Shown here piece after piece: positions 34,567 through 44,300 of a DNA stretch of 64,000 bases. Below the pieces are notes generated by a model. That model made no database searches. It saw only the letters and a list, made by a program, of their open reading frames with translations, and had not been told where the DNA came from. Location of the stretch: positions 25,450,839 through 25,514,838 of the forward strand of contig NC_135356.1 of the NCBI RefSeq assembly GCF_051622035.1, read 5' to 3'. The position numbers and the translations under genes are program-made. This stretch comes from Arctopsyche grandis. Lineage: Eukaryota > Arthropoda > Insecta > Trichoptera > Hydropsychidae. Position 1 is the stretch's first letter, and every line of letters begins with the position of its first letter.

Positions 34567-36029
34567 GTGAAATTTTTAAGTTGCCCGGAAATGGTACCTC
34601 CCCTTATAGGTGTCCTCTTTCTTTTTAAGTTTATTTTTAAATTTTCTCCCAAGCCACTCATCAAATCGGACTGAAATTTCTTACTTGTAATAGAAATTAT
34701 TAATATTAAATCCCAACATTTTTTCCTAAACCGAAAGTAGTACTTTTAATTTAGAGAATCAAGGTTTTTTATGTTTTTCTAAGAAATCCTTTAATTTATT
34801 GAACTGAAATTTTACCAAGTTATGTATAAAAGTTGGTAAGCATCCGTCAACCAGAAGTGGCAGTGTACTCTTGTTCGATTTTTTCTTCCACTATATTTTT
34901 CGACCGTTTGAACATGTGTGCTCTTCACGTAAAAATTCAAGAATAATTGTTGTATCAATGTGATTAAAATAAAAAAAAAAATCACTAAATAAAATAAACC
35001 GGAATCGGGATTTTTTCCTCTTAGAAAAGTTAAAAATTTTGTGACAACGATTCTTTCCACGCCCTGAACATATTTAGCTGAAAATTTATATTTGTATTCT
35101 TTTTGTACTAACATAGAGTTGATAAGGTTCTGGTCGGAATTCGTAAGCCGGAAGTAGAACATTAGTCTTGTGTAAGTTTGCCTACATTTGTGTTCGATTT
35201 GTATTAAAAATGCTCATAGCCGGTATGTGTGAACGTGTATGTACATATGTTCGTTTATCGAATTTTGTTTTTTATCCTTCTTATATTCCTCAAATACATA
35301 GATAAAGTCATAGGTTGGTCACATCCGAATTTTTTACATAAAGTAAATTTAATTGGAGTATTTTTATATTAGGTGGTTTGTTTCGATGAATAATTACTGA
35401 GTACAAAATATTTGTAAAAAACGAATCAAAGCGATGTTTTTTACTTTATTTGATTACATTTTTGGATGTGTTTTATTTAATCTTAGAAATTTATGGATGC
35501 GAATCGAAAATTTAAAGAATGTAGCCAAACTCTCAAAATTAGTACGCCAATATGGGAGTATTTTTTGCGTGAAACATCGGGAGAGTTTAAAAAATTCAAT
35601 TGAACGCTTTTAAAATATGAAAACATGCAATTTAACATTTTTTTTTATACATTTGAAGTCCCGGTGCTAGCACCGGGATCCCGGGATCGGAAATTCCCAG
35701 CACCGCAATTCCGGTGCTGAAGTAACCGTCTGGGATTGGAAGCACTACCACTGATATATATTATATATACATAGTACCGTTTACCATGCACACATTCTTT
35801 TTGATCTTTCGACTTAAGATCTTTTGATTTTCGATATTTGCTTTCCGATTTTTGCTTTTTCGATCTTTCGACCTTTCGATGCCGTGATGTAGACCCCCAT
35901 TCAAATATATGGGTTTAATAAATGCATCCCTGAAGTATTTGCAGCGTGCATGCTGCGGTAATTGGATTATAAGTCACATTGCGGTGGTCGCAAAGACAAT
36001 TTTGCCATTAAAATCGCGAATACTTAATA
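34567..36029. other. Noncoding stretch
   Basis: No gene recognised. It contains a palindrome-rich block CCCGGTGCTAGCACCGGGAT at about 35660-35680 with further GGTGCTG inversions, and a degenerate GATCTTTCGAC repeat at 35810-35880. Confidence 0.5.
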
Positions 36030-36145
36030 TTTGGCACTCAAGTTCTCGTTAGTATGATAGTTATCGTTAGTATGATGGAATTTTCGGCTGCCAGATGTTC
36101 CGTTATAGAGATTTTAGTGACTTTGTGACCAGTAATCACCGAACC
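36030..36145. mobile_element. Short MITE, GGTTCGGTGATTA family (copy 7)
   Basis: GGCACTCAAGTTCTCGTTAG, TTTTCGGCTGCCAGATGTTC, GTTATAGAGATTTTAGTGAC and a terminal AGTAATCACCGAACC. Closest in sequence to copy 2 (8201-8387), in the opposite orientation. Confidence 0.6.
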
Positions 36146-36265
36146 ACATGCTGCATGCTAAGTGTGCCAAATAAATGTGTTAAATTGCTAAAAGCTGAAG
36201 CGAGGGACGTTTCCCTGCGTATGAACAAGTTGTGCGCGTGTGTAACGGTTTCCTAGATGGTTTTA

Positions 36266-37039
36266 AGGTCTGGCCGCACTATACGACAACCGAACGATCC
36301 GACAATTCACAACAGTGTGCGACAATATTAGGTAAATCACACTTGAACGACAGCGATGCGACACTCTGCAGTAAATTATGTCAATCATTCGTTCGGTACC
36401 TCGGAGCAAGATGAACGAAACGGACGCTATTATAGTATCGCTGATATGCGAGGAAGAAGAACAGTCGAGAAAACCCAAAAGATTATGGCTATATGCTATT
36501 TCAAAGTCACGATATGAAAAAGGAGAATAATTGTCGCAAGGCAACCCCCACTCAACGACACTTGCGTCACGTCGCAAACGACATCTTGAGTCAAGGTCTG
36601 ACCGCACTATACGACAACCGAGTGATCCGACACTTCACAACAGTGTGCGACAATATTAGGTAAACCGCACTTGAACGACATGTTATGTCAGTCATTCGTT
36701 CGATACCTCGGAGCAAAATGGACGAAACGGACGCTATTATAGTATCTTTGATATGCGAGGAAGAAGAATAGTCGAGAAAACCCAAAAAGATTATGGCTAC
36801 ATGCTATTTCAAAGTCACGATATGAAGAAGGAGAATAATTGTCGCAGGGCAACCCCCACTCAACGACACCTTGTGTCAAAGTTGGTCGGAAAGTCAACTT
36901 TGACGCACAGTGTTGTTCTACGTCATGTGACTGTCACGCAGTGCGTTATGTCTCGTACAATTTCATACAAACAATATTTGGTCGCGTAACTGTTGTGAAG
37001 TGAAGGATCGTTCGGTTGTCGTATAGTGCGGTCAGACCT
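36266..37039. mobile_element. PIF/Harbinger-type composite element with TTA TSD
   Basis: The left end AGGTCTGGCCGCACTATACG and the reverse complement of the right end, AGGTCTGACCGCACTATACG, are followed by ACAACCGAACGATCC. TTA flanks both sides (36263-36265, 37040-37042), the Harbinger signature. Inside, the same 5' segment occurs twice head to tail: at 36266 and again from 36594 (AAGGTCTGACCGCACTATAC), each followed by the same ~260 bp. Copy 1 keeps a 39-codon frame (36411-36530). In copy 2 the matching frame (from 36718) is cut by a TAG after CEEEE. Confidence 0.85.
36411..36530 (+). pseudogene. N-terminal fragment of a Harbinger-type transposase
   Basis: 39 codons, MNETDAIIVSLICEEEE..., with the basic/aromatic stretch KPKRLWLYAI followed by ...EKGE. 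The K-R-x-W-V/L-x-x-I/W pattern is typical of the start of HARBI1-like nucleases. Nothing of the catalytic DDE domain is present, so this is a leftover in a nonautonomous element. Confidence 0.5.
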
Positions 37040-37070
37040 TTACCCCCGGTACACACTCGGCGCTTTCAAT

Positions 37071-37214
37071 TGAGCGCTTTTGAAGTGCGCTCTTCGAGAC
37101 TGGATTTCGTATGAAAGCGCCAGAACGCGTACACACTCGGCACACTCGGTTTTAGGTGTTCGGGCGCTTTCATACGAAATTCAGTATCTCGAAGTGCGCA
37201 CTTCAAAAGCGCTC
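37071..37214. repeat. Foldback element with about 50-bp arms
   Basis: GAGCGCTTTTGAAGTGCGCT, CTTCGAGA and TTTCGTATGAAAGCGC are mirrored by GCGCTTTCATACGAAATTCA, ATCTCGAAG and CACTTCAAAAGCGCTC. Outside the left arm lies GGTACACACTCGGCGCTTTC, whose parts recur near 40553 (GAAAGCGCCGAGTG) and 41107 (CGAGTGTGTACCGGG), so a related element there has been split. Confidence 0.65.
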
Positions 37215-37512
37215 TATGGCGCCGTCCAAACACACGATATCTACTAATGATATTTGCAATATTTTCCATATGCAGTTCCCATATTGCAACCTGTGGTTCC
37301 TATTTAGGAACTGGTTATTCTATTTTATTTTTATTTTATTTTATTTAAGGAAAACCAACAGTCTTAATTACAAAACAGAACAAATAATAAAGTATATAAC
37401 AAAAGACCAATTATATGTTTCCGCTGGTAGTAATAAACTAAAACATACACGTAATCATACATGAAATTTCAAATAAACTGATAAGAAAAAACATAGAAAT
37501 TAAATTAAAAGA

Positions 37513-37785
37513 TTATTCAAAAAATGATTTAACTATTGCTCGCCTTGCTTGCTCATGCGTATTATCAAAAATATTAAGGTTATGATCTCTTGCTAATCGG
37601 ATAAAGGTTTTATTTGCTCGCCACATAAAAGAGTTTTGTCTATAATTAGAGCTCGCATACGGAATTGCAATTGACAATCTGCTTGGTATTTTTAAACATA
37701 TTTTAGATAGGAGTAACGGACAATTGATTAAGCCAGATAATAATTTCATAAGATATTTATTTGACGTTTTTGACCATTGTGGCAT
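37513..37785 (-). pseudogene. 3' end of a non-LTR retrotransposon ORF2 (fragment)
   Basis: A 90-codon frame with LLSGLINCPLLLSKI, the pattern LKIPSR, then RANKTFIRLARDHNLNIFD and a final THEQARRAIV. This follows the layout of ORF2 C-termini in insect non-LTR elements (LL.G.ID.P.LL..I...VPSR ... N......N......IF). A nearly identical segment lies on the + strand at the right edge of the window (63590-64000). No RT domain is attached to this copy. Confidence 0.7.
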
Positions 37786-38119
37786 TACAGGGAGAACCTA
37801 ATGCGCCACAATGGCCTACATAATAAAATAATATTATAAAATAAGAGATGGAGAAAACAAAAAATAAAATAAAAAATTAAAAGATACAACAAAAGCAAAA
37901 GCAAAAAATTAAGATACAAAAATTAAAAAAAAAAATACAGCATTTAACATAATCATAAAAAAACTTTATAGTAATTAAAATTTAAAATAAGAAAAACTAC
38001 AAATACAGGAATGTCTTGCACCTGCAGCCTGTTCCAATAAATAAGAACAAGCTACAGATACAAAAACGGATATTATTTTAACAAAAAAAATATTATGTTA
38101 AAATAATATCCGATAATCT
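37786..38119. other. A-rich junction between two retrotransposon fragments
   Basis: A-rich sequence with GCCACAATGGCCTACATAAT near 37803. At 38068-38111 there is a 15-bp perfect hairpin, GGATATTATTTTAAC / GTTAAAATAATATCC. The shared motif CCATTGTGGCATTACAG recurs at 43979. Confidence 0.5.
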
Positions 38120-39755
38120 ACGCTCACCAAGGTGGAAAATATCGCATTCGAGGACGGCAGCAACGATTTCATTGAGAAGTCGAATAGCTCTTGGTATAGG
38201 AGCCATTCAAAAAAGAACTGTGCGAGCAGCAGGTACAACCATCAAATGATGATGTCTACCACGCACATAATTATTAGGGACATAAAGTCCCAACTGTTCC
38301 AGCAACAACGGGCATGACGTATTACCACGCAATAGCTGGAGAACGAAACGAATTAACGAGAAGTTTCTCCGAAGTTCAAGGGAATTATACCCAAGCATGA
38401 AAAGGAGTAGGATAGAGATATGGGTAGTACCCATACTCTTTCTTATAAAGAAAACGAAGAAATGCTTTTTGCACTTTTTCAATAATAAGAGAGTAGTTTG
38501 CTTTATACGGATTCCACACAATCGCATTATACTCTAGCTTACTTCTAACAAGTGAGTTGAAAAGCAAGCGAGAAGACAAGGGATTGGAGAATAATCTAGC
38601 ATATCTCAAGACAAATCCAAGTCGACGAAAGGAAACGTCAGCGACTGTCTTGATGTGGTTGTGAAAGGTGAATTGAGGATCAAATGTGATACACAAGTCG
38701 ACCATTGATTCCACGCACTTCAACAATACGGATCCAATGGAATATCATAATGGCACATTTACTAGTATTCAGTTCAAGCCCTAAACTGGAACTGAACTCT
38801 AAAACAGCGTTAATATCTGCTTGAAGGAGAGAGGCTTGCCTCTCATCCTTAACAGCAAAGAATAGTTTAACGTCGTCTGCAAACAAGAGACATGAAGCAT
38901 TGCGTAGTACTTTAGGGAGGTTATTAATGACTATTATTAATAGTAAAGGGCCTAAGGTGGACCCTGAGTTACACCAGATCGCGTAAAAAATGAAGGAGAT
39001 TCATAAATACCATATCTAACAAATTACTTCCTATCACTAAGATAAGAAGCAAAGAGTTTAAGAAGACGTGGAGAAAAGCCCACTTTAGCTAATCTGATCA
39101 TAAGAGCGTCATTATTGACAAGATCAAATGCTTTTCGAAAGTAAAAGTAGGCTACATCAACTTGTGTCCACAGTCAACGTTAGACATGGTATAATATGAA
39201 AAGCAGGCAAGATTAGTGGTAGTGGAACGACATGGTGAAAAACCATGCTGCTCATCACACAACAATCTTTTGAACTGCAAAAGAATCTAACGGTGAAGGA
39301 TATTATCAAAAATTTTGGGAATAGCCGAGATGATAGCAATAGGTTTGTAATTTTCAACCTCATTTTTAGAGCCACTTTTATGTATAAGAATGACTCTAGA
39401 TAATTTCCATTTTTCAGGATAATTACCAGAACCAAGAATAAGGTTAAAAATAAACTGAAGAGGCTCCAAGAGCGAATTACAGCATGCCTTTAATACGTCA
39501 GGGGGCACACCGTCAGGCCCAACAGACCCCTTCAGCTTCAAAATTGCCAACCTAACATCTCCAAGCGAGACCCGCGGAATGTCTATACCGACACCCTCAG
39601 TACCAACTTGGGAAGCCAAATTAGCATCAAGGGATGGTGATCTCTGATCAAAAACAGAGCTAAAAAATTTAGCAAAAGCATTAGTGATCTCAGGACCGAC
39701 ATAACTTTCATTATTATATGAAAATGAATGCTCAAAGCCATGTGAAATACCGCTT
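38120..39755 (-). pseudogene. Degenerate non-LTR retrotransposon reverse transcriptase (5'-truncated)
   Basis: On the minus strand the RT domain is readable in pieces. LKLKGSVGPDGVPPDVLKAC and RVILIHKSGSKNEVENYKPI fall in the frame at 39619-39287. Then come DEQHGFSPCRSTTTNL and DVAYFYFRKAFDLVNNDALM in shifted frames. FADDVKLF, the catalytic motif, lies near 38880. HIKTVADVSFRRLGFVLRYA and LEYNAIVWNPY follow, and LGYNSLELRR with LYVPNNYVR at the C-terminus. Several frameshifts and stops separate these, for example after KIFDNILHR. The 5' end, including endonuclease and any ORF1, is missing. It belongs to the Jockey/CR1-like group in general layout. Confidence 0.88.
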
Positions 39756-39919
39756 TAGTTGGTACGTTTAGATAAAAAAAAAAATATTGAGATAGAAAAC
39801 CAATCCTTATAAACGTGGTGAAATAAAAAATTTGCCAAATAAATGAAAAATAGCACGGAAAAAAAATCCGTAAAAAAAAAAATATTTTTGACTTTTAAAA
39901 TTCGCTAGACAATTAATTA

Positions 39920-40215
39920 GAAGTAATTTAAAACAATGAAATATAAAAATTAATAGGAAAAATATCTGACTATTGATTCCAATACTCACTTTGAGCGTAA
40001 CAATCCTAAATTTTGAGTTAAAGACCGCAAAAGCCAAAAAACTGTAAAAATCCCTGATTTTTTTAAATGCTCATATCTCGTAAACGATCGCCCACCAAAA
40101 AAAATAACTATCATATTCAAATTCAGTGGGTCAAATTTAGTAAAGATTGGCTAGTCTCCGCTCTGGTAACTCAAAAACGTGATTTTTTTGTTGTTCAGTG
40201 TAATTAATCAAAAAA
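39920..40215. repeat. Copy of a palindromic repeat also present at 54608-55316
   Basis: CCGCAAAAGCCAAAAAACTG, CTCATATCTCGTAAACGATC, ATCATATTCAAATTCAGTGG and TCTCCGCTCTGGTAACTCAA match one arm of the element in MYPT intron 15. It lies directly upstream of the retrotransposon relic. Confidence 0.6.
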
Positions 40216-40235
40216 AAAATAAAACGATAGATGCA

Positions 40236-40345
40236 ACCCAATGGTGGATATCCATAGCATATTAAAAAATAATTTCTCTAGTGCCACAATTGAGGAAGGG
40301 AGAAGTCTAATACGTTTGTATGGACAAGGCGCTGGTGTTCAGACC
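40236..40345. repeat. Dispersed repeat, inverted copy of 7509-7622
   Basis: GATATCCATAGCATATTAAA, TTTCTCTAGTGCC and TATGGACAAGGCGCTGGTGT match the reverse complement of 7509-7622. Confidence 0.65.
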
Positions 40346-40365
40346 TCTTACGCCAAACTGCTGGC

Positions 40366-40455
40366 TTAACCGCTTAGCTGCCCAAAGCGCCTTAAGGCGC
40401 AAACAGCCGTATCTATTACATGCTCAGCGCGTCGGCTGGGCGTCTTAGCGGTTAA
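40366..40455. mobile_element. 90-bp TTAA-flanked miniature element
   Basis: TTAA at 40366-40369 and 40452-40455; CCGCTTAGCTGCCC at the left against CCGCTAAGACGCCC as reverse complement at the right. The size, TTAA duplication and CC/GG ends suit a minimal piggyBac-type MITE. Confidence 0.7.
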
Positions 40456-40864
40456 TATATAGCATATAGCAACCACAGGTTGCAATATGGCAACTGGATA
40501 TGGAAAATTCGAAAATATCGGGTGTAGATATCGGTAGCGTGGACGTAGTCAATTGAAAGCGCCGAGTGATTTGTTCATTGAACCGATGATTTGTTCCTGA
40601 TGAAACTCTTCTGTCATTTTGAAAAAAGGATCTAACTCACATTAATACTGTGGCGGCTCGCTTATACGACATGGTCGAGTTTGGTTGCCTTCCTGCGAGT
40701 GGGGACCAACTCGGCTGGGTTCGGAGAGCCGCTACTCACTCTGCCTTTAGCTGTCATATAATAAACACGTGCATTAACATGCCAGTTGTCTCATTCGTTC
40801 ATCCCCCATAATACTACTATAACTCTGTAAATGCTTCTATAAAATGTTGCCTACTATTTTTTTT

Positions 40865-41107
40865 GGTTCGGTGATTACTATTCAAATGTGAACCGGTCGC
40901 TCTAGATCGCTCACACGTGATCACCCGTCACACTAAAATTGGTCACGAAAAAACTGGTCACACCTTAAAATTCGACCAATTTTTAATTTTTGGGTGTGAC
41001 CAGTTTTCTCGTGACCAGTTTTAGTGTGACGGGTGATCATGTGTGACCGATCTAGAGCGACCGGTTGTCCTGTGACCGGTTCACATTTGACTAGTAGTCC
41101 GTTTACC
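40865..41107. mobile_element. Complete palindromic MITE of the GGTTCGGTGATTA family (copy 8)
   Basis: 243 bp, almost fully self-complementary. The left end GGTTCGGTGATTACTATTCA plus AATGTGAACCGGTC pairs with a right end whose reverse complement starts GGTAAACGGACTACTAGTCA. TAGATCGCTCACACGTGATC and GATCATGTGTGACCGATCTA pair further in. It carries GGGTGTGACCAGTTTTCTCG and its inversions. It ends 249 bp before the MYPT start codon. Confidence 0.75.
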
Positions 41108-41355
41108 GAGTGTGTACCGGGAGTTAGGCATGGCCGTATTCGTATCGTGGACTGGGGGCGTACGAGTCGAGCGTGAACGACCGACATAAAGTCGGCGAGA
41201 GTGGTGTAGGGCGATAGTGTGGTGGCTGCGTTAGATTAGTGCGGTGTGCGGTTAGCGCTCACTGGCAGTGAGCGTGCGGCGGGGTCGGGGGGGGCGGCGG
41301 GAGCGCTGCTGCTGCTGCTGCTTCTGCTCTGCTCTGGCTGGTGTGTGCTGCTGTG
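41108..41355 (+). promoter_or_regulatory. GC-rich promoter/5'UTR region of the MYPT gene
   Basis: Composition becomes GC-rich from about 41100, with GGGGTCGGGGGGGGCGGCGG and a GCTGCTGCTGCTGCT run just before the ATG. The proximal upstream DNA is a MITE (40865-41107), so the native promoter is compressed to about 250 bp or extends across insertions. Confidence 0.55.
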
Positions 41356-44300
41356 ATGGAGGACCACCGGCGGATGAAGACGCGCGAGGCCGAGGCGGTG
41401 GCTCGCCGCGACGAGCAGCTGCGCAACTATCACCAATCGGACATGTACCTCCAGGTGGTTCGGGAGCACCTCGCTCTCACGATCCGCTTCGCGTGGGACT
41501 CCATGTTCCACGCGGCATGCGCGGCCGCCGATCGCGACGAGGTCGTCCGTCTCCTGAACCTCCCCGGCAACGCGGAAGTCAACTGTCTCAACGTCGATGG
41601 ACTCTCCGCCTTGCACCAGGCAAATACATACACACACACACACACACACACATGCAACATGGCCGCCTAACCTCCGCCCGCACCTCTAATTATATCCCAT
41701 CAAATCACACGCGCCTATATCTACATTATTGCCCTGCTGCGGCAACCCCATGGCGGGTTCATCCACGCATATCAGGACGGCCAACCTAATCTAAGATCCA
41801 GATTCTTCGCCCACACACACACAAACTCGGGCCTACCACCACTACCTTCGCACAATAATTTACCCCTTTTTATTCTATTTTTGGTGTACACATTAAAAAT
41901 TTTATCCCCTTCATTTTTTTTCGATACAATTCCGTTTCATGTCTGACGTCGTATCGCGTGCTTGTACAAACACGACTCATAGTTTATTAAAAATGTATAG
42001 AGCTTTTCCCCTAATGATAGGTATCAATATCAAAACTTTATTTTTATCAGTGCGTAATCGCGAAACGGCAGTTGGATTCTTGCAGAATTACACCCAAGTG
42101 TGAAGATATGCTTAACCCTTTAAATGCTGATCAACGCCGTTTTGCCAACGAGTCCATGAGCCTGAAATACGCCGATAGGCGTTGTATTTTGAGTATGTAA
42201 AAAATAAACGAGAATACTACCCACTAAGCTTTTCCAACATTGATGTATAATACACACCTGACGTGTGATTTTGTTCGGAGATCTTGTCTTCACTAACTGA
42301 TGGGTGCAAGGGGTTTAACTAGGGAAAAGATGGGTTTTTTCCCTACGACGCAGCGTTACCTACCTACCTACCGAGAGAAACTGTGCATGCGACATGTATT
42401 TTGCATGCGCCAAAAAGGAGACCAGTATAAGACGTAAGGGCGGATCTAGTGTATTATACATCAATGTTTTCCGAGGTAACATTGAAAAAAAAATGCATTG
42501 AACGTGGGTCGTGTAATCCGTATCTTCAATGTTTATAAAGACTGCTTTACATCGGAATTTCTGAATTTATAACCATAGCATAATTTCCTGATGCAAATCG
42601 CTAATTGTTGGAGTATTTTAAAAATTGTGGCTTAGCATCTAGATTTGTGAGCATTACATTTTAACAACTATGAAGAAGATGGAACTAGTTTTGGAAAAAT
42701 ACATTCATCAACAGACTTCTTTTGTTTATTTTATATTGTTGCATGATATATTACTGAGTCTAAACACACCTTAACAAAATTTGAAATCCTCGGCGGTAGT
42801 TATTTACAGCTTAGGTACAATCTTTGTACCTGCTTTCTATTGGATTTATGAATAATTCTAGTTGGAAATGTTGGTGAAAATTTCAGCGTGGTGGGCTTTC
42901 GACCAAAAAAGACGTCAGCAATCAATGGGTCAAAGGAACTAAAGAATTAAATGTTTGAAAAAAATCATAAATTAGGAGAAAAACTCGGCAAAGAATAAGT
43001 TAGGCCCGAGACCAAACTTACATTTTACTGCCCAACAAGTCCCCAACTGAAATAATGAACCAAATAAAAATATTAACTATAGTGTAATTTTCATTTTAAA
43101 ATGATGAAATGATATTTTGTATAAAAATAAGTCATCCAAGTACATTAAAAATGACGTTTGCAAGTATAATATATTAGGGTAACTATAATTACAATAAAAA
43201 TGATTCATCACCTTTGTTTAATCTAATCTGATCTAATGAAAATCTTACATTTTCGTCTATTTTATATTTACTGAAAAATCATTCGACTGATTGGATTGAA
43301 CCACACTATCAGCAATTGGTGATAATGTGGTCCAATTTTTCTTTCAAAAACGAACATAACATTTTTTCAATAATTAAAATTTATCGCTTTCAATTTTTAC
43401 GATTTTACACATCTCTAATTGCGGGTTTTAGATAATTGCAAAAAAAAATTGTACATATTTTTGGGTTGTTAACACAAAGCTCTTCTTATGGTGTTGTAAA
43501 TTGATGTGAAGTTTTCGTCCTGTACCTCTTCGTTGCTGATAAATGAACTTTTGTATAAATGGGCGTGCCAAAATGAGCAAAATATTATTTTTAATCGTGA
43601 CATACCCATCCATATCTAAGTACATATTTATATCACGTACTCATAGTTATTGAATTTAAAAAAAAAAACGATCAATGAAACAAATATTTATTTGTTGTGT
43701 TTGCATAAAAAATATATACCAAAAAGTAAAATTAGGAAATAAAATAACATTTGATAATAATTTAAATTTTGTTTTAATAAGTTTTTTGCTTCATATTATT
43801 TGTAATTTTTTTTTTATATCAAGCTGATATGTCGTTGATTGAAAATTAATACGTGTTGCTGAATCTTTCTATGTCTATGTTTTTGATTCAATACAGAAAA
43901 ATTACTTATGCAATACAATATCAATGGATAAAGCTATGCAACAATCGTCAATAATAATTTATTTAAGCATTAGTTTGGACCATTGTGGCATTACAGAAAG
44001 ATCCAAATGCTTCACAATGGCCTACATAAGTAAACAAGAGAGAATAATCACGTTTTGTACTCTCGTTTCCGCCTTTTTATCAATATTTCCTCTAAATATT
44101 ATCAAACTGAATTCAAGTCTTTGATGTGCTGTCGAAAATGTCAGCATGCATGCAACGTACGTAGAAACCTCATTTGTTGGAATTGGATGTAAGTTTTTTG
44201 TCCACTATCTCATCCGTTCCGATGCCATCACGTTGAATAGATGAATACTTTTTTTCTTGTCAAAAGAGTCCTCTAAGGCAACATCTTGCACCTAGAAGAG

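Noticed and set aside
41430-41660. Minus-strand and alternate frames over MYPT exon 1 (76-173 codons)
   Set aside because: They are antisense or shifted shadows of a GC-rich coding exon; only the + frame from 41356 encodes ankyrin-type sequence.
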